DNA of 12,788 nt from an uncultured Eubacteriales bacterium (GCA_900544295.1 UQUO01000056.1:1-12788), one strand, 5' to 3'. Numbered from the stretch's first letter, positions 6,018-12,786 are shown. Notes: generated by a model from the letters alone, not told the origin. Numbers and translations: made by a program.

Positions 6018-8264
6018 TCACATCTCACGGGCCATTTGCAGCATCTTTGCCATCTGGGCCCTGGTCAGGCTGCCGGCGGGGGCAAGGCCCGAGTCGGAGC
6101 CGTCCACTATGCCGAGGGAAATGAGAGTCGCCGTCGGCGTCTGCGCCCAGGAGGCCACGGAGGCCGCGTCCGGGAAGCGCGAGAGCAGCGAGGCGTCCGC
6201 GTCGGTGTAGCTCACGCCCAGGGTCTTGAGCGCGCGGTAGAGGAAGGTGAAACCCTCCTGCCGCGTCAGGGTGTCCTGCGGGGCGAAGAGGCCCTCGCCC
6301 TTGCCCTCGGTGATGCCGTTGGCGTAGGCCCAGGCCACGGCCGAGGCGTAGTAGGCGCTGTCCGGCACGTCCGCGAAGCCCGCGCCCTCGCTCACGGAGG
6401 GGCTGCCCGCCGCACGGTAGAGCATCAGCACAAAGTCGCAGCGCTTCATCGACAGGTCCGGCCCGAACTGCGTCTCCGTGATGCCGGAGACGATGCCATC
6501 CTTGTAGAGCGCCTTGACGTAGCTCTCGGCCCAGTGGCCGATGATGTCCGTGAACTCCTTCTCGATCTCAATTTCGATCTCCGACGTTATGCCGGCGGCG
6601 TTCACGAGAAGTTTGCCCTTCGTCCCCGGCGTGCCGGTGGCGGTGAAGAGGCCGTCCTTCGTCACGGTGCCTATACTGCCCTCGACAGAGTAGGTGACGG
6701 AGCCGTCATCCATGTACACGTCGCGCAGGAGGTACTTGGCGGCGACCTCGACACTCAGGGTCTCGCCCTGCTCAAGGACGGCGCTCGTGATGGCCGTGCC
6801 GCTCTCGGCGTCCGTGACGCTCAGGCTGTCGGCCTTCGTCACGACGTGCAGGGTGCCGCTGCCGGAGGCCGTGCCGGAGCTGAGGGTCAGCTTATCCGTC
6901 CCCGCCGAGGCAGGGGCGGTGTAGACTCCGCCGCTCACGCTGCCGCGGGAGGCCGAGGCCGTGACCGACGAGGGCGTTTCCACGCTGCGCATGGCGCTGT
7001 CCGTCGCGGCGTAACCCAGCGTGAGGCTGCTGCCAGCGAGGACATAGGCCCCGTCCTGCGTGAGGTAGAGGTTCCGCGCGCTGCCCGAGGGGGCCGTGTC
7101 GGTCACGAAGAGGATGTAGGAGCAGACGGAGCGCAGGGAGCCGTCCGAGGGCTTGTTCAAAATAGTGAAGCCCTCCTTGCCCGGCATGCGCAGGGCAAGG
7201 GTCGAGGAACCGCCGCCGTCCATGTTCACGACGGTGGTGCAGCCCATGGAGAGCATATCCTCCGCCAGCTCGCGCAGGGTGCTGCCCTTCGAGGCCGTGG
7301 TGCGCCCGTCCATGACGAGGTAGACCACCGTCCCGTCGCTCTTGATGCCGATGGCGGTGCGGGGGTTAGTAGCGGTGATGGAGCTGTCCCACCGGTCCTC
7401 GTCGAAGACCTGTCCGTCCTTTGCGATGATGTTGCCGCTGCCGGAGACCCATTCCTGGAGAGCCAGCTGGCTGTCGGAGCACTCCGTCGAGAGCGTCACG
7501 CGGTCGCCTTTCGAGAACTTCGCCAGCGCGGCTTCCTGCCCCGCCTTGTCCGAGGCCGTGAGGATGAGGTAGCCCTCCCCTATCGGCACGCTGGTCTCGC
7601 CCGTTATGATGTCGGCGACCTCCAGCTCCACCGTGCCGTCGAGCGTTATCTCACCCGAGAGTACCTTGAAACGCACGTACCAGCCGGAGCTGGAGGTGCG
7701 GGTCGAAACCGTGGAGAAATACTCGCTGTACAGGTACACGCCGCTGTCGGAGCGGGTCTTGTTCAGGTGCGTCGTCGTGACGGAGCCGCCGGAGGTCTGG
7801 TTTTCGAGAGTTATGTAAACCTCGGGCTTGTAGCTGGCGTAGGCTCTGCCGTTCGTGAATCCTATGGCGCTGTTGCCCTCGGGCGAGGACTTGTAGACGC
7901 CGTCCTCAACGACCATGCCGCAGGGGATGCGAGTCTCCCAGTAGCCGAAGTCGGCGTTTATCGCCCCAACGACGTTGTAGCCCAGGCCCTCGGCGTAGTC
8001 TATCATCTGCGTGATGGTCATGCCGCCGTAGATGGTATCGCAGGCGAGGACTATGGGGTAGACGGAGCTGCCGGGCGCGTTTTCGACTACGAAGGTCTCG
8101 TTCCGGCTGCCTGTGGAGCCGTAGGAGAAGGCGTTCTCGTAGACGAAGCCGGACGCCAGGTTCCAGCGGTTGGTGTAGACGGCCTCGCCGGTGCCGGCGC
8201 CGTAGGCGAGGGCGCAGGTTGTGAGCATGAGCGCGGCGAGGATGAGGCAGAGCAGTTTCTTCAT
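6018..8264 (-). CDS. Secreted phosphodiester glycosidase (NAGPA-type) with three SLH domains
   Basis: A 748-residue exported, wall-attached protein. A signal peptide covers residues 1-20 (MKKLLCLILAALMLTTCALA). The phosphodiester glycosidase/NAGPA (DUF2233-type) domain spans about 95-390 and shows NADFG (103-107), AIGIKSDGTVVYLVMDGR (304-321) and the signature NMDGGGSS (347-354). Members of this family hydrolyse sugar-1-phosphodiester bonds, such as uncovering of GlcNAc-phosphodiesters. Residues 390-570 look like Ser/Thr-rich bacterial Ig-like folds. Three SLH domains follow (571-620, 629-680, 697-745), each with the F/Y-x-D...W...GI...F.P...R core, and they anchor the protein to secondary wall polymer. 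ATG 8264 was chosen because AAAGGAAG lies just upstream and the signal peptide starts there; extension to 8312 adds an unlikely basic leader. It is the last gene of a five-gene operon, 14 bases after the four-TM gene. Substrate unknown; a wall or capsule glycan phosphodiester is inferred. Confidence 0.92.
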   Translation of the reverse strand: MKKLLCLILAALMLTTCALAYGAGTGEAVYTNRWNLASGFVYENAFSYGSTGSRNETFVVENAPGSSVYPIVLACDTIYGGMTITQMIDYAEGLGYNVVGAINADFGYWETRIPCGMVVEDGVYKSSPEGNSAIGFTNGRAYASYKPEVYITLENQTSGGSVTTTHLNKTRSDSGVYLYSEYFSTVSTRTSSSGWYVRFKVLSGEITLDGTVELEVADIITGETSVPIGEGYLILTASDKAGQEAALAKFSKGDRVTLSTECSDSQLALQEWVSGSGNIIAKDGQVFDEDRWDSSITATNPRTAIGIKSDGTVVYLVMDGRTTASKGSTLRELAEDMLSMGCTTVVNMDGGGSSTLALRMPGKEGFTILNKPSDGSLRSVCSYILFVTDTAPSGSARNLYLTQDGAYVLAGSSLTLGYAATDSAMRSVETPSSVTASASRGSVSGGVYTAPASAGTDKLTLSSGTASGSGTLHVVTKADSLSVTDAESGTAITSAVLEQGETLSVEVAAKYLLRDVYMDDGSVTYSVEGSIGTVTKDGLFTATGTPGTKGKLLVNAAGITSEIEIEIEKEFTDIIGHWAESYVKALYKDGIVSGITETQFGPDLSMKRCDFVLMLYRAAGSPSVSEGAGFADVPDSAYYASAVAWAYANGITEGKGEGLFAPQDTLTRQEGFTFLYRALKTLGVSYTDADASLLSRFPDAASVASWAQTPTATLISLGIVDGSDSGLAPAGSLTRAQMAKMLQMAREM

Positions 8265-8278
8265 GGGTACTTCCTTTC

Positions 8279-8605
8279 TCAGACGTGGCCGAAGAGGATG
8301 AGGCCGAGGCAATAGCTGAGGACGTTAGCGGCGAGCGTGAGCCAGAAGAGCTTCTTCGAGCGGCCACAGGCGTAGGCGTAGACGGCGTATTCGGCGGCGA
8401 CGACGGCGGCCTCCAGCGGGTAGACAGCCCAGGCGGCCGCGCCGCCGGGCAGAAGGACTAGGATGAGGTTCAGCGTGAGGTTCGTGGCGGCGTTCGCGGC
8501 GGCGCAGAGGGCGAGGAAGGCCGCGTCCCGCCGGTAGGTCAGAGCGAGGAAGGCCGTCTCGACCGCGAGGGTCAAAAGCGCCGCCAGGAGCAGCTCAAGG
8601 TTCAT
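8279..8605 (-). CDS. Small four-TM membrane protein
   Basis: A 108-residue hydrophobic protein with four predicted membrane helices (about 3-22, 29-53, 57-79, 86-106) and short basic turns (TYRRD, GRSKK). Polar residues lie inside the helices: Glu16, Asn38, Asn42, Asn46, Glu65, Glu72 and Asn94. This is unusual for a mere structural protein and suggests ion or substrate passage or helix packing. It overlaps the preceding 67-residue gene by ATGA, so translation is coupled, and the glycosidase gene follows after 14 bases. I do not recognise a named family with confidence. It is probably a component of a membrane complex made with its operon partners. Confidence 0.82.
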   Translation of the reverse strand: MNLELLLAALLTLAVETAFLALTYRRDAAFLALCAAANAATNLTLNLILVLLPGGAAAWAVYPLEAAVVAAEYAVYAYACGRSKKLFWLTLAANVLSYCLGLILFGHV

Positions 8606-8805
8606 TTGTCGTCATCCTTTTCCCGCCTGCGGCGCAGGGCCTTCACCGCGACGGAGACGACTATGACCGCCACGGCAATTATGAGCAGCGGTATACCGAT
8701 GAACACGCCGAAGGTCGCGCCCGTGGCTATGTCCGCCAGGGCATAGCTCATGAGGCACAGGGCAAAGACGAGGACGAGGGGCAGGGTGCGGGCAAGTTTT
8801 CTCAT
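8602..8805 (-). CDS. 67-residue exported micro-protein with one TM segment
   Basis: Architecture: cleavable signal peptide (MRKLARTLPLVLVFALCLMSYALA, likely cut before Asp25), a short outer stretch DIATGATFG, one membrane helix (about 34-56), and a basic-acidic tail KALRRRREKDDDK facing the cytosol. The mature protein is only about 43 residues. It is closely similar in layout to the product of the preceding gene (AFADI there, ALADI here), so the pair are probably paralogues or two subunits of one complex. The start at 8805 overlaps the upstream stop by ATGA, with GAGGAGG upstream. A longer in-frame reading to 8952 exists but gives an Arg-rich non-protein-like leader and was rejected. Function unknown. 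Confidence 0.82.
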   Translation of the reverse strand: MRKLARTLPLVLVFALCLMSYALADIATGATFGVFIGIPLLIIAVAVIVVSVAVKALRRRREKDDDK

Positions 8806-8996
8806 TTCTGCCGCTGCCTCCTCACGAAGGCCGCGATGAGTACGGCGGCCACGACGGCGACCACGGCCAGGCCGAGAACGAGCAGCAGGTTCTCCCCCGC
8901 CGTCGGCTCCGGCTCGACGACTATGTCCGCAAAGGCGGGGACGGCAAGGCATATGGCTGCGGCAAGCGCCGCAAGGGCGGCTTTCAGCTTTTTCAT
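8802..8996 (-). CDS. 64-residue exported micro-protein with one TM segment
   Basis: Signal peptide (MKKLKAALAALAAAICLAVPAFA, cut before Asp24), an acidic/proline outer linker DIVVEPEPTAGEN, one membrane helix (about 37-58) and a short basic end VRRQRQK. The mature form is about 41 residues with the N terminus outside. Its start codon overlaps the stop of the MFS-like gene by ATGA, and its own stop overlaps the next start in the same way. This tight stoichiometric coupling argues for assembly with the neighbouring membrane proteins. No function is known to me. Confidence 0.82.
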   Translation of the reverse strand: MKKLKAALAALAAAICLAVPAFADIVVEPEPTAGENLLLVLGLAVVAVVAAVLIAAFVRRQRQK

Positions 8997-9979
8997 GTTC
9001 TGACCTCCTTCAGTGACTTCTCAGCGTATATTATCGCCGCAAGGCCCGCGGCAAAGGAGACGAGGATGAGCGCGCTGTTCCAGGCGCCGCTCAGGTTTAT
9101 GAGCATCCCGGCCACGGTGCCCGGCCAGAGGGCCGAGGCCGCCAGGCCGAAGGCAAAGCCCGGGCTGTCCGGCATGGCCCTGTAGATGAGCCAGAGCGTC
9201 ACCGGCATGCTGAGGTTCAGCAGCAGCTGGCCCGCCAGCGCGGGCGCGGCCCAGGCTGCGCAGAAGGCCGTCAGCAGCGCGGCGGCGGGAACAGAGGCCA
9301 GCGCCGTGCGCGTGGGGCCGAGCCTGTCGCAGGCGTATCCGCCGAGGCTCTTGCCCGCGAAGACGAATATGGCGGTTAGGAACGAAAGGCCCGCGCCGGT
9401 CTTCCAGGGGAAGTCCGCGGCGCAGCCGCCTATGGCCCGCACGGCAACGGCAAGGGTCAGGGCCGCAACGGCGCCCCAGGGCACGCGCGCGGGCGCGGGC
9501 CGCACGAAGGCCGCCTCCCCCCTGCCCGAGACGAGCATGGCCGCGACGGCAATGAGCGCCGCGGCGCAGAACCAGGGCAGTAACCAGGGCCAGAGCGTGC
9601 CCGCCGCAAGGCCCAAGGCCCCTGGCGCGACGAAAACGCCCAGCGGTCCGGCGCTCCGGCTCTCCTTGAGCGTCACCGTACCCGCCGCCACATGGAAGAG
9701 GCAGTTGCCCAGGCCGATGATGAGGGCCGCCGCCCAGCCGGGCAGGGGCGCATATGCGCCCAGTACGCAGACGGCCAGCCCTATGGCCGCCAGCCGCTCG
9801 TGCCTGGTCAGCAGATCCGTCAGCAGGCCTGCAAGACACTGGGTCAGAAAGGCTGCGGAATTATAGATGACTATGCAGAGGGAGAGGTCCCCTCCCGAGG
9901 CCGCTATTGGCCCGAAAACGGCTGCGGCACAGACAGCGTCCGTCAGCAGGTGCGCGATGGAATTGAGCGGCAAGCGCAT
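8993..9979 (-). CDS. MFS-like polytopic membrane protein
   Basis: A 328-residue protein with about ten to eleven membrane helices, shorter than the usual 390-450 of MFS carriers. It keeps MFS-like features: a helix 2-3 loop reading LLTDLLTRHERLAAIGL, and a similar motif in the second half, GKSLGGYACDRLGPTRTAL. Distinctive segments are IYNSAAFLTQCLAGLLTD (38-55), GLGNCLFHVAAGT (89-101) and GVFVAPGALGLAAG (114-127). I chose ATG 9979 over GTG 9988 because GGGGGTG lies about seven bases upstream of it. It is the first gene of the operon and overlaps the next by ATGA. Substrate unknown; being transcribed with micro-proteins and a wall glycosidase, it may export or sense an envelope-related compound. 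Confidence 0.85.
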   Translation of the reverse strand: MRLPLNSIAHLLTDAVCAAAVFGPIAASGGDLSLCIVIYNSAAFLTQCLAGLLTDLLTRHERLAAIGLAVCVLGAYAPLPGWAAALIIGLGNCLFHVAAGTVTLKESRSAGPLGVFVAPGALGLAAGTLWPWLLPWFCAAALIAVAAMLVSGRGEAAFVRPAPARVPWGAVAALTLAVAVRAIGGCAADFPWKTGAGLSFLTAIFVFAGKSLGGYACDRLGPTRTALASVPAAALLTAFCAAWAAPALAGQLLLNLSMPVTLWLIYRAMPDSPGFAFGLAASALWPGTVAGMLINLSGAWNSALILVSFAAGLAAIIYAEKSLKEVRT

Positions 9980-10030
9980 GGCAGACACCCCCAGTTTTCT
10001 GACGTGCGCGGGGCTGCTTTGTTCCCTGCC

Positions 10031-10059
10031 AGTTTAACACAGCAGCTTACTTTTGTCGA
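10031..10059 (-). promoter_or_regulatory. Promoter of the five-gene envelope operon
   Basis: On the minus strand TCGACA (10059-10054), 17 bp, TAAACT (10036-10031). It is about 50 bases ahead of the start at 9979 and back-to-back with the plus-strand promoter of the AAA+ gene. No clear operator dyad is visible in the gap. Confidence 0.55.
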
Positions 10060-10103
10060 TGGTGTGTTTTGCCGCGAGGCGGGCGGAAAAGTTGCCGCGC
10101 CGC

Positions 10104-10132
10104 TTGCCTGAGTGGTATTTTGGGTATATAAT
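10104..10132 (+). promoter_or_regulatory. Promoter of the AAA+/HAD unit
   Basis: TTGCCT (10104-10109), 17 bp, perfect TATAAT (10127-10132). A strong AGGAGGTG Shine-Dalgarno and the ATG at 10162 follow within a short leader. Confidence 0.7.
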
Positions 10133-10161
10133 AACGGAGATATCTTGCAGGAGGTGCAAAA

Positions 10162-11613
10162 ATGCCCACGTCGTGGAAACGCTCTCCAGAGGAGCTGCAC
10201 AGGGTATACATTGAAAACACCGAGGCCTTTTACCGCGTCGCGGGCCGGGCCGCCGCCAGGGAGCTCGACGGGTTCATGCAAAGCTGCGCCCTCGCCCTCT
10301 GGGCCAGGGCCGGCTCCGTCACCCAGGCACAGGTGGACGCAATAAACCAGCTCTACTCCAAGGGCCGCTCCAAGGGCACGCGCCTGCTTTGGGAGCTCAC
10401 GGGCGAAGTCTGCCGCTCAGGCGAAGTCCTGCCGCCAATGTTCTTCTGGAGCCTGGCAGAGCGGGACGCGCGCGAGGGGCGGGACTGCTCCCGCGTCTTC
10501 GTCCGCATGGTGACGAATATCCTGCTCCACCTGGCCGCCGTGGACGACGACGTGAGCTACGCTGAGGCCGAATTCATCACAGACTGCGCCGACAGGCTCA
10601 GCGCCGTCTGCGACTCCGCGGGCGTGAAGCCCTCGAAGCCTGCCCTCAACGCCCGCGACTTCGTCACGAGCGGCGAGCCCTCCTTCATCGAAAAGCACCC
10701 CGTCTCAGAGGGCGGGCAGCCCTCCGGCGAGGCCGCCAAGGCCGCGCCCAAGGCAGAGACTGAAGAAAAGGCCGCAGAAAAGCCCGACTTTGACAAGCTC
10801 ATGGCCGAGCTCGATTCGCTCATCGGCCTTGAGAGCGTCAAGCGCGAGGTGCGAAGTCTCGTGAACCTCATCAAAGTCCGCAAGCTGCGCGAGGCCGCCG
10901 GCCTGCCCTCCGCGCCCATGAGCCTGCACATGGTCTTCACCGGCAACCCCGGCACAGGCAAAACCACCGTCGCGCGGCTTCTCGCCGGGCTCTACGCCGC
11001 CGTCGGCGCGCTCAGGCAGGGACAGCTCGTGGAGGTGGACCGCTCCGGCCTCGTTGCAGGCTACGTCGGCCAGACCGCACTCAGAACCAGCGAGGTCATT
11101 AAAAAAGCCATCGGCGGCGTCCTGTTCATAGACGAGGCCTACTCCCTCGCCTCCGGCGGTGAGAACGACTTCGGCCGCGAGGCCATCGAGACGCTGCTCA
11201 AGGCCATGGAGGACCATCGGGACGAGCTAGTCGTCATCGTCGCGGGATACGACGGGCCGATGGAGAACTTTATCCACTCGAACCCCGGCCTGGAGTCGCG
11301 GTTCAACAAATACATCCGCTTCCCCGACTACAACGGGCCGGAGCTCATGGCCATGTTCCGCCTCCAGTGCGAGAAAAACGGCTACTCCCTCCCGCCTGAG
11401 ACCGAAAAGGCTGCCGGGGAGCTCTTTGAGAGGCTCTACGAAGAGCGGGATGAAAACTTCGGCAACGGACGCACCGTGCGCAACCTCTTTGAGGACGCCG
11501 TGTCCCGTCAGGCCGACCGCATAGCCGCCCTTGAAAGCCCCGGGCGCGAGGAGCTCATGGCCCTCCTGCCCGAAGACCTGCGCGACAATAACGAGGAGGA
11601 CAACATCACTTGA
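10162..11613 (+). CDS. CbbX/SpoVK-like AAA+ ATPase with N-terminal helical (TerB-like) domain
   Basis: A 483-residue cytosolic ATPase. Residues 1-155 are a helical domain with two segments that resemble TerB-type repeats (LWARAGSVTQAQVDAI at 46-61 and LAAVDDDVSYAEAEFI at 124-139). An Ala/Glu/Lys-rich linker (about 185-208) follows. The AAA+ core covers 215-475: IGLESVKREV, Walker A GNPGTGKT (261-268), pore-loop-like YVGQT (301-305), Walker B VLFIDEAYSL (320-329), sensor region VIVAGY (358-363), Arg finger in NPGLESRF (374-381) and sensor 2 GNGRTVRN (434-441). This is the CbbX/SpoVK subgroup, whose members form hexamers; CbbX remodels Rubisco and SpoVK is a sporulation protein. The long N-terminal domain differs from both and probably selects the client. 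ATG 10162 follows AGGAGGTG. The HAD gene overlaps its end by TTGA. Client unknown. Confidence 0.9.
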   Translation: MPTSWKRSPEELHRVYIENTEAFYRVAGRAAARELDGFMQSCALALWARAGSVTQAQVDAINQLYSKGRSKGTRLLWELTGEVCRSGEVLPPMFFWSLAERDAREGRDCSRVFVRMVTNILLHLAAVDDDVSYAEAEFITDCADRLSAVCDSAGVKPSKPALNARDFVTSGEPSFIEKHPVSEGGQPSGEAAKAAPKAETEEKAAEKPDFDKLMAELDSLIGLESVKREVRSLVNLIKVRKLREAAGLPSAPMSLHMVFTGNPGTGKTTVARLLAGLYAAVGALRQGQLVEVDRSGLVAGYVGQTALRTSEVIKKAIGGVLFIDEAYSLASGGENDFGREAIETLLKAMEDHRDELVVIVAGYDGPMENFIHSNPGLESRFNKYIRFPDYNGPELMAMFRLQCEKNGYSLPPETEKAAGELFERLYEERDENFGNGRTVRNLFEDAVSRQADRIAALESPGREELMALLPEDLRDNNEEDNIT

Positions 11614-12410
11614 ATTACAACGCACTCAAAGCCTGCCGCCTATTCCTGCTTGACATGGACGGTACACTCTACCTCGGGGACGAGGTATTCCCCGGCGCCG
11701 TGGACTTCATCCGCACCCTTGAAAACACCGGACGGCGCTACATCTATCTGACCAACAATTCCTCCCGCGCGGGCATAGATTATGTAAACCGGCTCCGCGG
11801 CCTCGGCTTCCCCTGCGAGATGGAGAACGTCTTCACCTCCGGCATGGCCACGGGAATGTACCTCATGGAGAAATACCCCGGCGTCCCGGTCTATCCCGTC
11901 GGGACCCCAGCCTTTTTGGACGAGCTGCGCAGCTATGGCGTACCTTTCGCCGAAGGCGATGACGCGGGCGTCGTCTGCGTCGGCTTCGACACGACGCTGA
12001 CCTATGAGAAGCTGGACAGGGCCGTCCACTTTCTGAGGCGCGGCGCTGCCTTCGTCGCCGCGAATCCGGACTGGGTCTGCCCCATGCCCGCCGGCGAGGT
12101 CCTGCCCGACTGCGGCAGCATCTGCGCCCTGCTCACCGCCGCCTCGGGGGCAAAGCCCTTCTACATAGGCAAACCGAACCGGAGTATGGTTGACATAATT
12201 TCGGGATTTACAGGCGTGCCCAACGCGGAGATCTGCTGTGTGGGCGACCGGCTGTACACGGACATTGCGGTTGCGGTGAACGCGGGCGCGCAGTCGGTGC
12301 TGGTGATGAGCGGCGAGACTACGCCGGAGATACTGGCGGAGAGCGAAACCAAGCCAGGCTGGGTCATGGCGGACGTCGCAGAGCTTGCGGACGTACTCGA
12401 GGCCCAATAA
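11610..12410 (+). CDS. HAD-superfamily IIA (NagD/AraL-like) sugar-phosphate phosphatase
   Basis: A 266-residue cytosolic phosphatase of the HAD-IIA group. Motif I DMDGT (15-19; Asp15 nucleophile, Asp17 acid/base), motif II TNNSS (48-52), motif III Lys188 in IGKPNRSM, motif IV VGDRLYTDI (211-219; Asp213 and Asp218 for Mg). A C2-type cap (about 80-180) includes FVAANPDWVCPMPAGEVLP. Relatives dephosphorylate small sugar phosphates or nucleotides and often clear damaged or side-product metabolites. The start is TTG at 11610, overlapping the AAA+ stop (TTGA), with GAGGAGG ten or so bases upstream, so translation is probably coupled. The join with an AAA+ remodeller recalls the cbbX-cbbY-type neighbourhood, but the substrate is not visible from sequence. 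Confidence 0.93.
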   Translation: MNYNALKACRLFLLDMDGTLYLGDEVFPGAVDFIRTLENTGRRYIYLTNNSSRAGIDYVNRLRGLGFPCEMENVFTSGMATGMYLMEKYPGVPVYPVGTPAFLDELRSYGVPFAEGDDAGVVCVGFDTTLTYEKLDRAVHFLRRGAAFVAANPDWVCPMPAGEVLPDCGSICALLTAASGAKPFYIGKPNRSMVDIISGFTGVPNAEICCVGDRLYTDIAVAVNAGAQSVLVMSGETTPEILAESETKPGWVMADVAELADVLEAQ

Positions 12411-12418
12411 ACGCAAGA

Positions 12419-12454
12419 AAACCGCCCCGGTGCGACATCCGGGGCGGTTTCTTT
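12419..12454 (+). terminator. Intrinsic terminator of the AAA+/HAD unit
   Basis: A perfect 12-bp stem aaaccgccccgg (12419-12430) with its complement (12439-12450), an 8-base loop and TTTCTTT at the 3' side. It starts nine bases after the HAD stop. Confidence 0.92.
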
Positions 12455-12470
12455 ATGGAATGAGGACAAA

Positions 12471-12563
12471 ATGAAAAAGATGAAACTGTCTCTTGCGAGT
12501 ATTATGGTAACAAAGAGTTGTTACACAAAAAACCTTAAAGATGTTACAGAAGTATTAAGCTGA
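12471..12563 (+). CDS. Possible 30-residue peptide, AT-rich
   Basis: ATG at 12471 follows GAGGAC (12462-12467) and runs for 30 codons to TGA, giving a basic peptide beginning MKKMKLSLASIMVTKSC with one further Tyr and a Lys-rich middle. The stretch is far richer in A/T than every other gene here, with codons unlike the neighbours, suggesting either non-coding DNA or a recent arrival. An internal hairpin (gtaacaa-agag-ttgttac, 12507-12524) lies inside. There is no recognisable promoter of its own and no maturation enzyme nearby. Treat it as a weak candidate only. Confidence 0.25.
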   Translation: MKKMKLSLASIMVTKSCYTKNLKDVTEVLS

Positions 12564-12570
12564 AAGTTTT

Positions 12571-12660
12571 TTTCGCAGCCAGCACGCCTAACGCCGTGGG
12601 CGTGCGGTAAACCGGCCTCCTGACGGCAGCGGAACCCTGTCCGGACATACGTCCACCGCT
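12571..12660. other. Multi-hairpin intergenic element of unknown type
   Basis: No gene is convincing here. The stretch folds into nested stems: gcacgcc (12582-12588) with ggcgtgc (12599-12605); agcgg (12628-12632) with ccgct (12656-12660), enclosing ggac-atac-gtcc (12643-12654). It follows a run of T residues and leads into the 33-bp repeat. It may be a dispersed palindromic element or a structured RNA leading out of the window. I matched it to no known riboswitch class by eye. Confidence 0.4.
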
Positions 12661-12680
12661 CTCCCTGCATCCTCGCCCGC

Positions 12681-12713
12681 AAAGGGGGAACCCCCGGCGA
12701 GGGTTCCCCCTTT
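12681..12713. repeat. 33-bp hairpin repeat, right (inverted) copy
   Basis: The exact reverse complement of 1-33: 13-bp stem (12681-12693 with 12701-12713) and a 7-base loop. The two copies face each other across the whole window. Confidence 0.8.
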
Positions 12714-12748
12714 AACCCCCTCCTGCGCTTTGTGAGCACAAGAGAGTT

Positions 12749-12786
12749 CCGCGCGCTGCGGCGCGCGGCCAGGGCTCCGCCCCTGG
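12749..12786. repeat. Tandem GC hairpins at the right edge
   Basis: Two adjacent palindromes: ccgcgcgc-tgcg-gcgcgcgg (12749-12768) and ccaggg-ctccgc-ccctgg (12769-12786). These are repeat-like and non-coding, and may continue beyond the window. Confidence 0.6.

Noticed and set aside
5880..8315. An 811-codon open frame on the plus strand over the glycosidase gene
   Set aside because: It mirrors a gene with signal peptide, catalytic signature and SLH domains; its translation is a Val/Arg/Gly-rich shadow without any motif and it crosses a terminator.
1..12713. Reading the facing 33-bp repeats as ends of a transposon
   Set aside because: No transposase, integrase or target-site duplication is seen, the enclosed genes are mostly ordinary chromosomal ones, and each repeat is itself a hairpin like other intergenic repeats here.
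12571..12713. CRISPR array in the right-hand repeats
   Set aside because: The hairpins differ from one another, have no regular spacing and no cas genes are near.
12521..12739. A 72-codon open frame on the minus strand across the hairpin repeats
   Set aside because: It runs through palindromic repeat DNA and the AT-rich island; no ribosome binding site or domain; such frames arise from the repeat itself.
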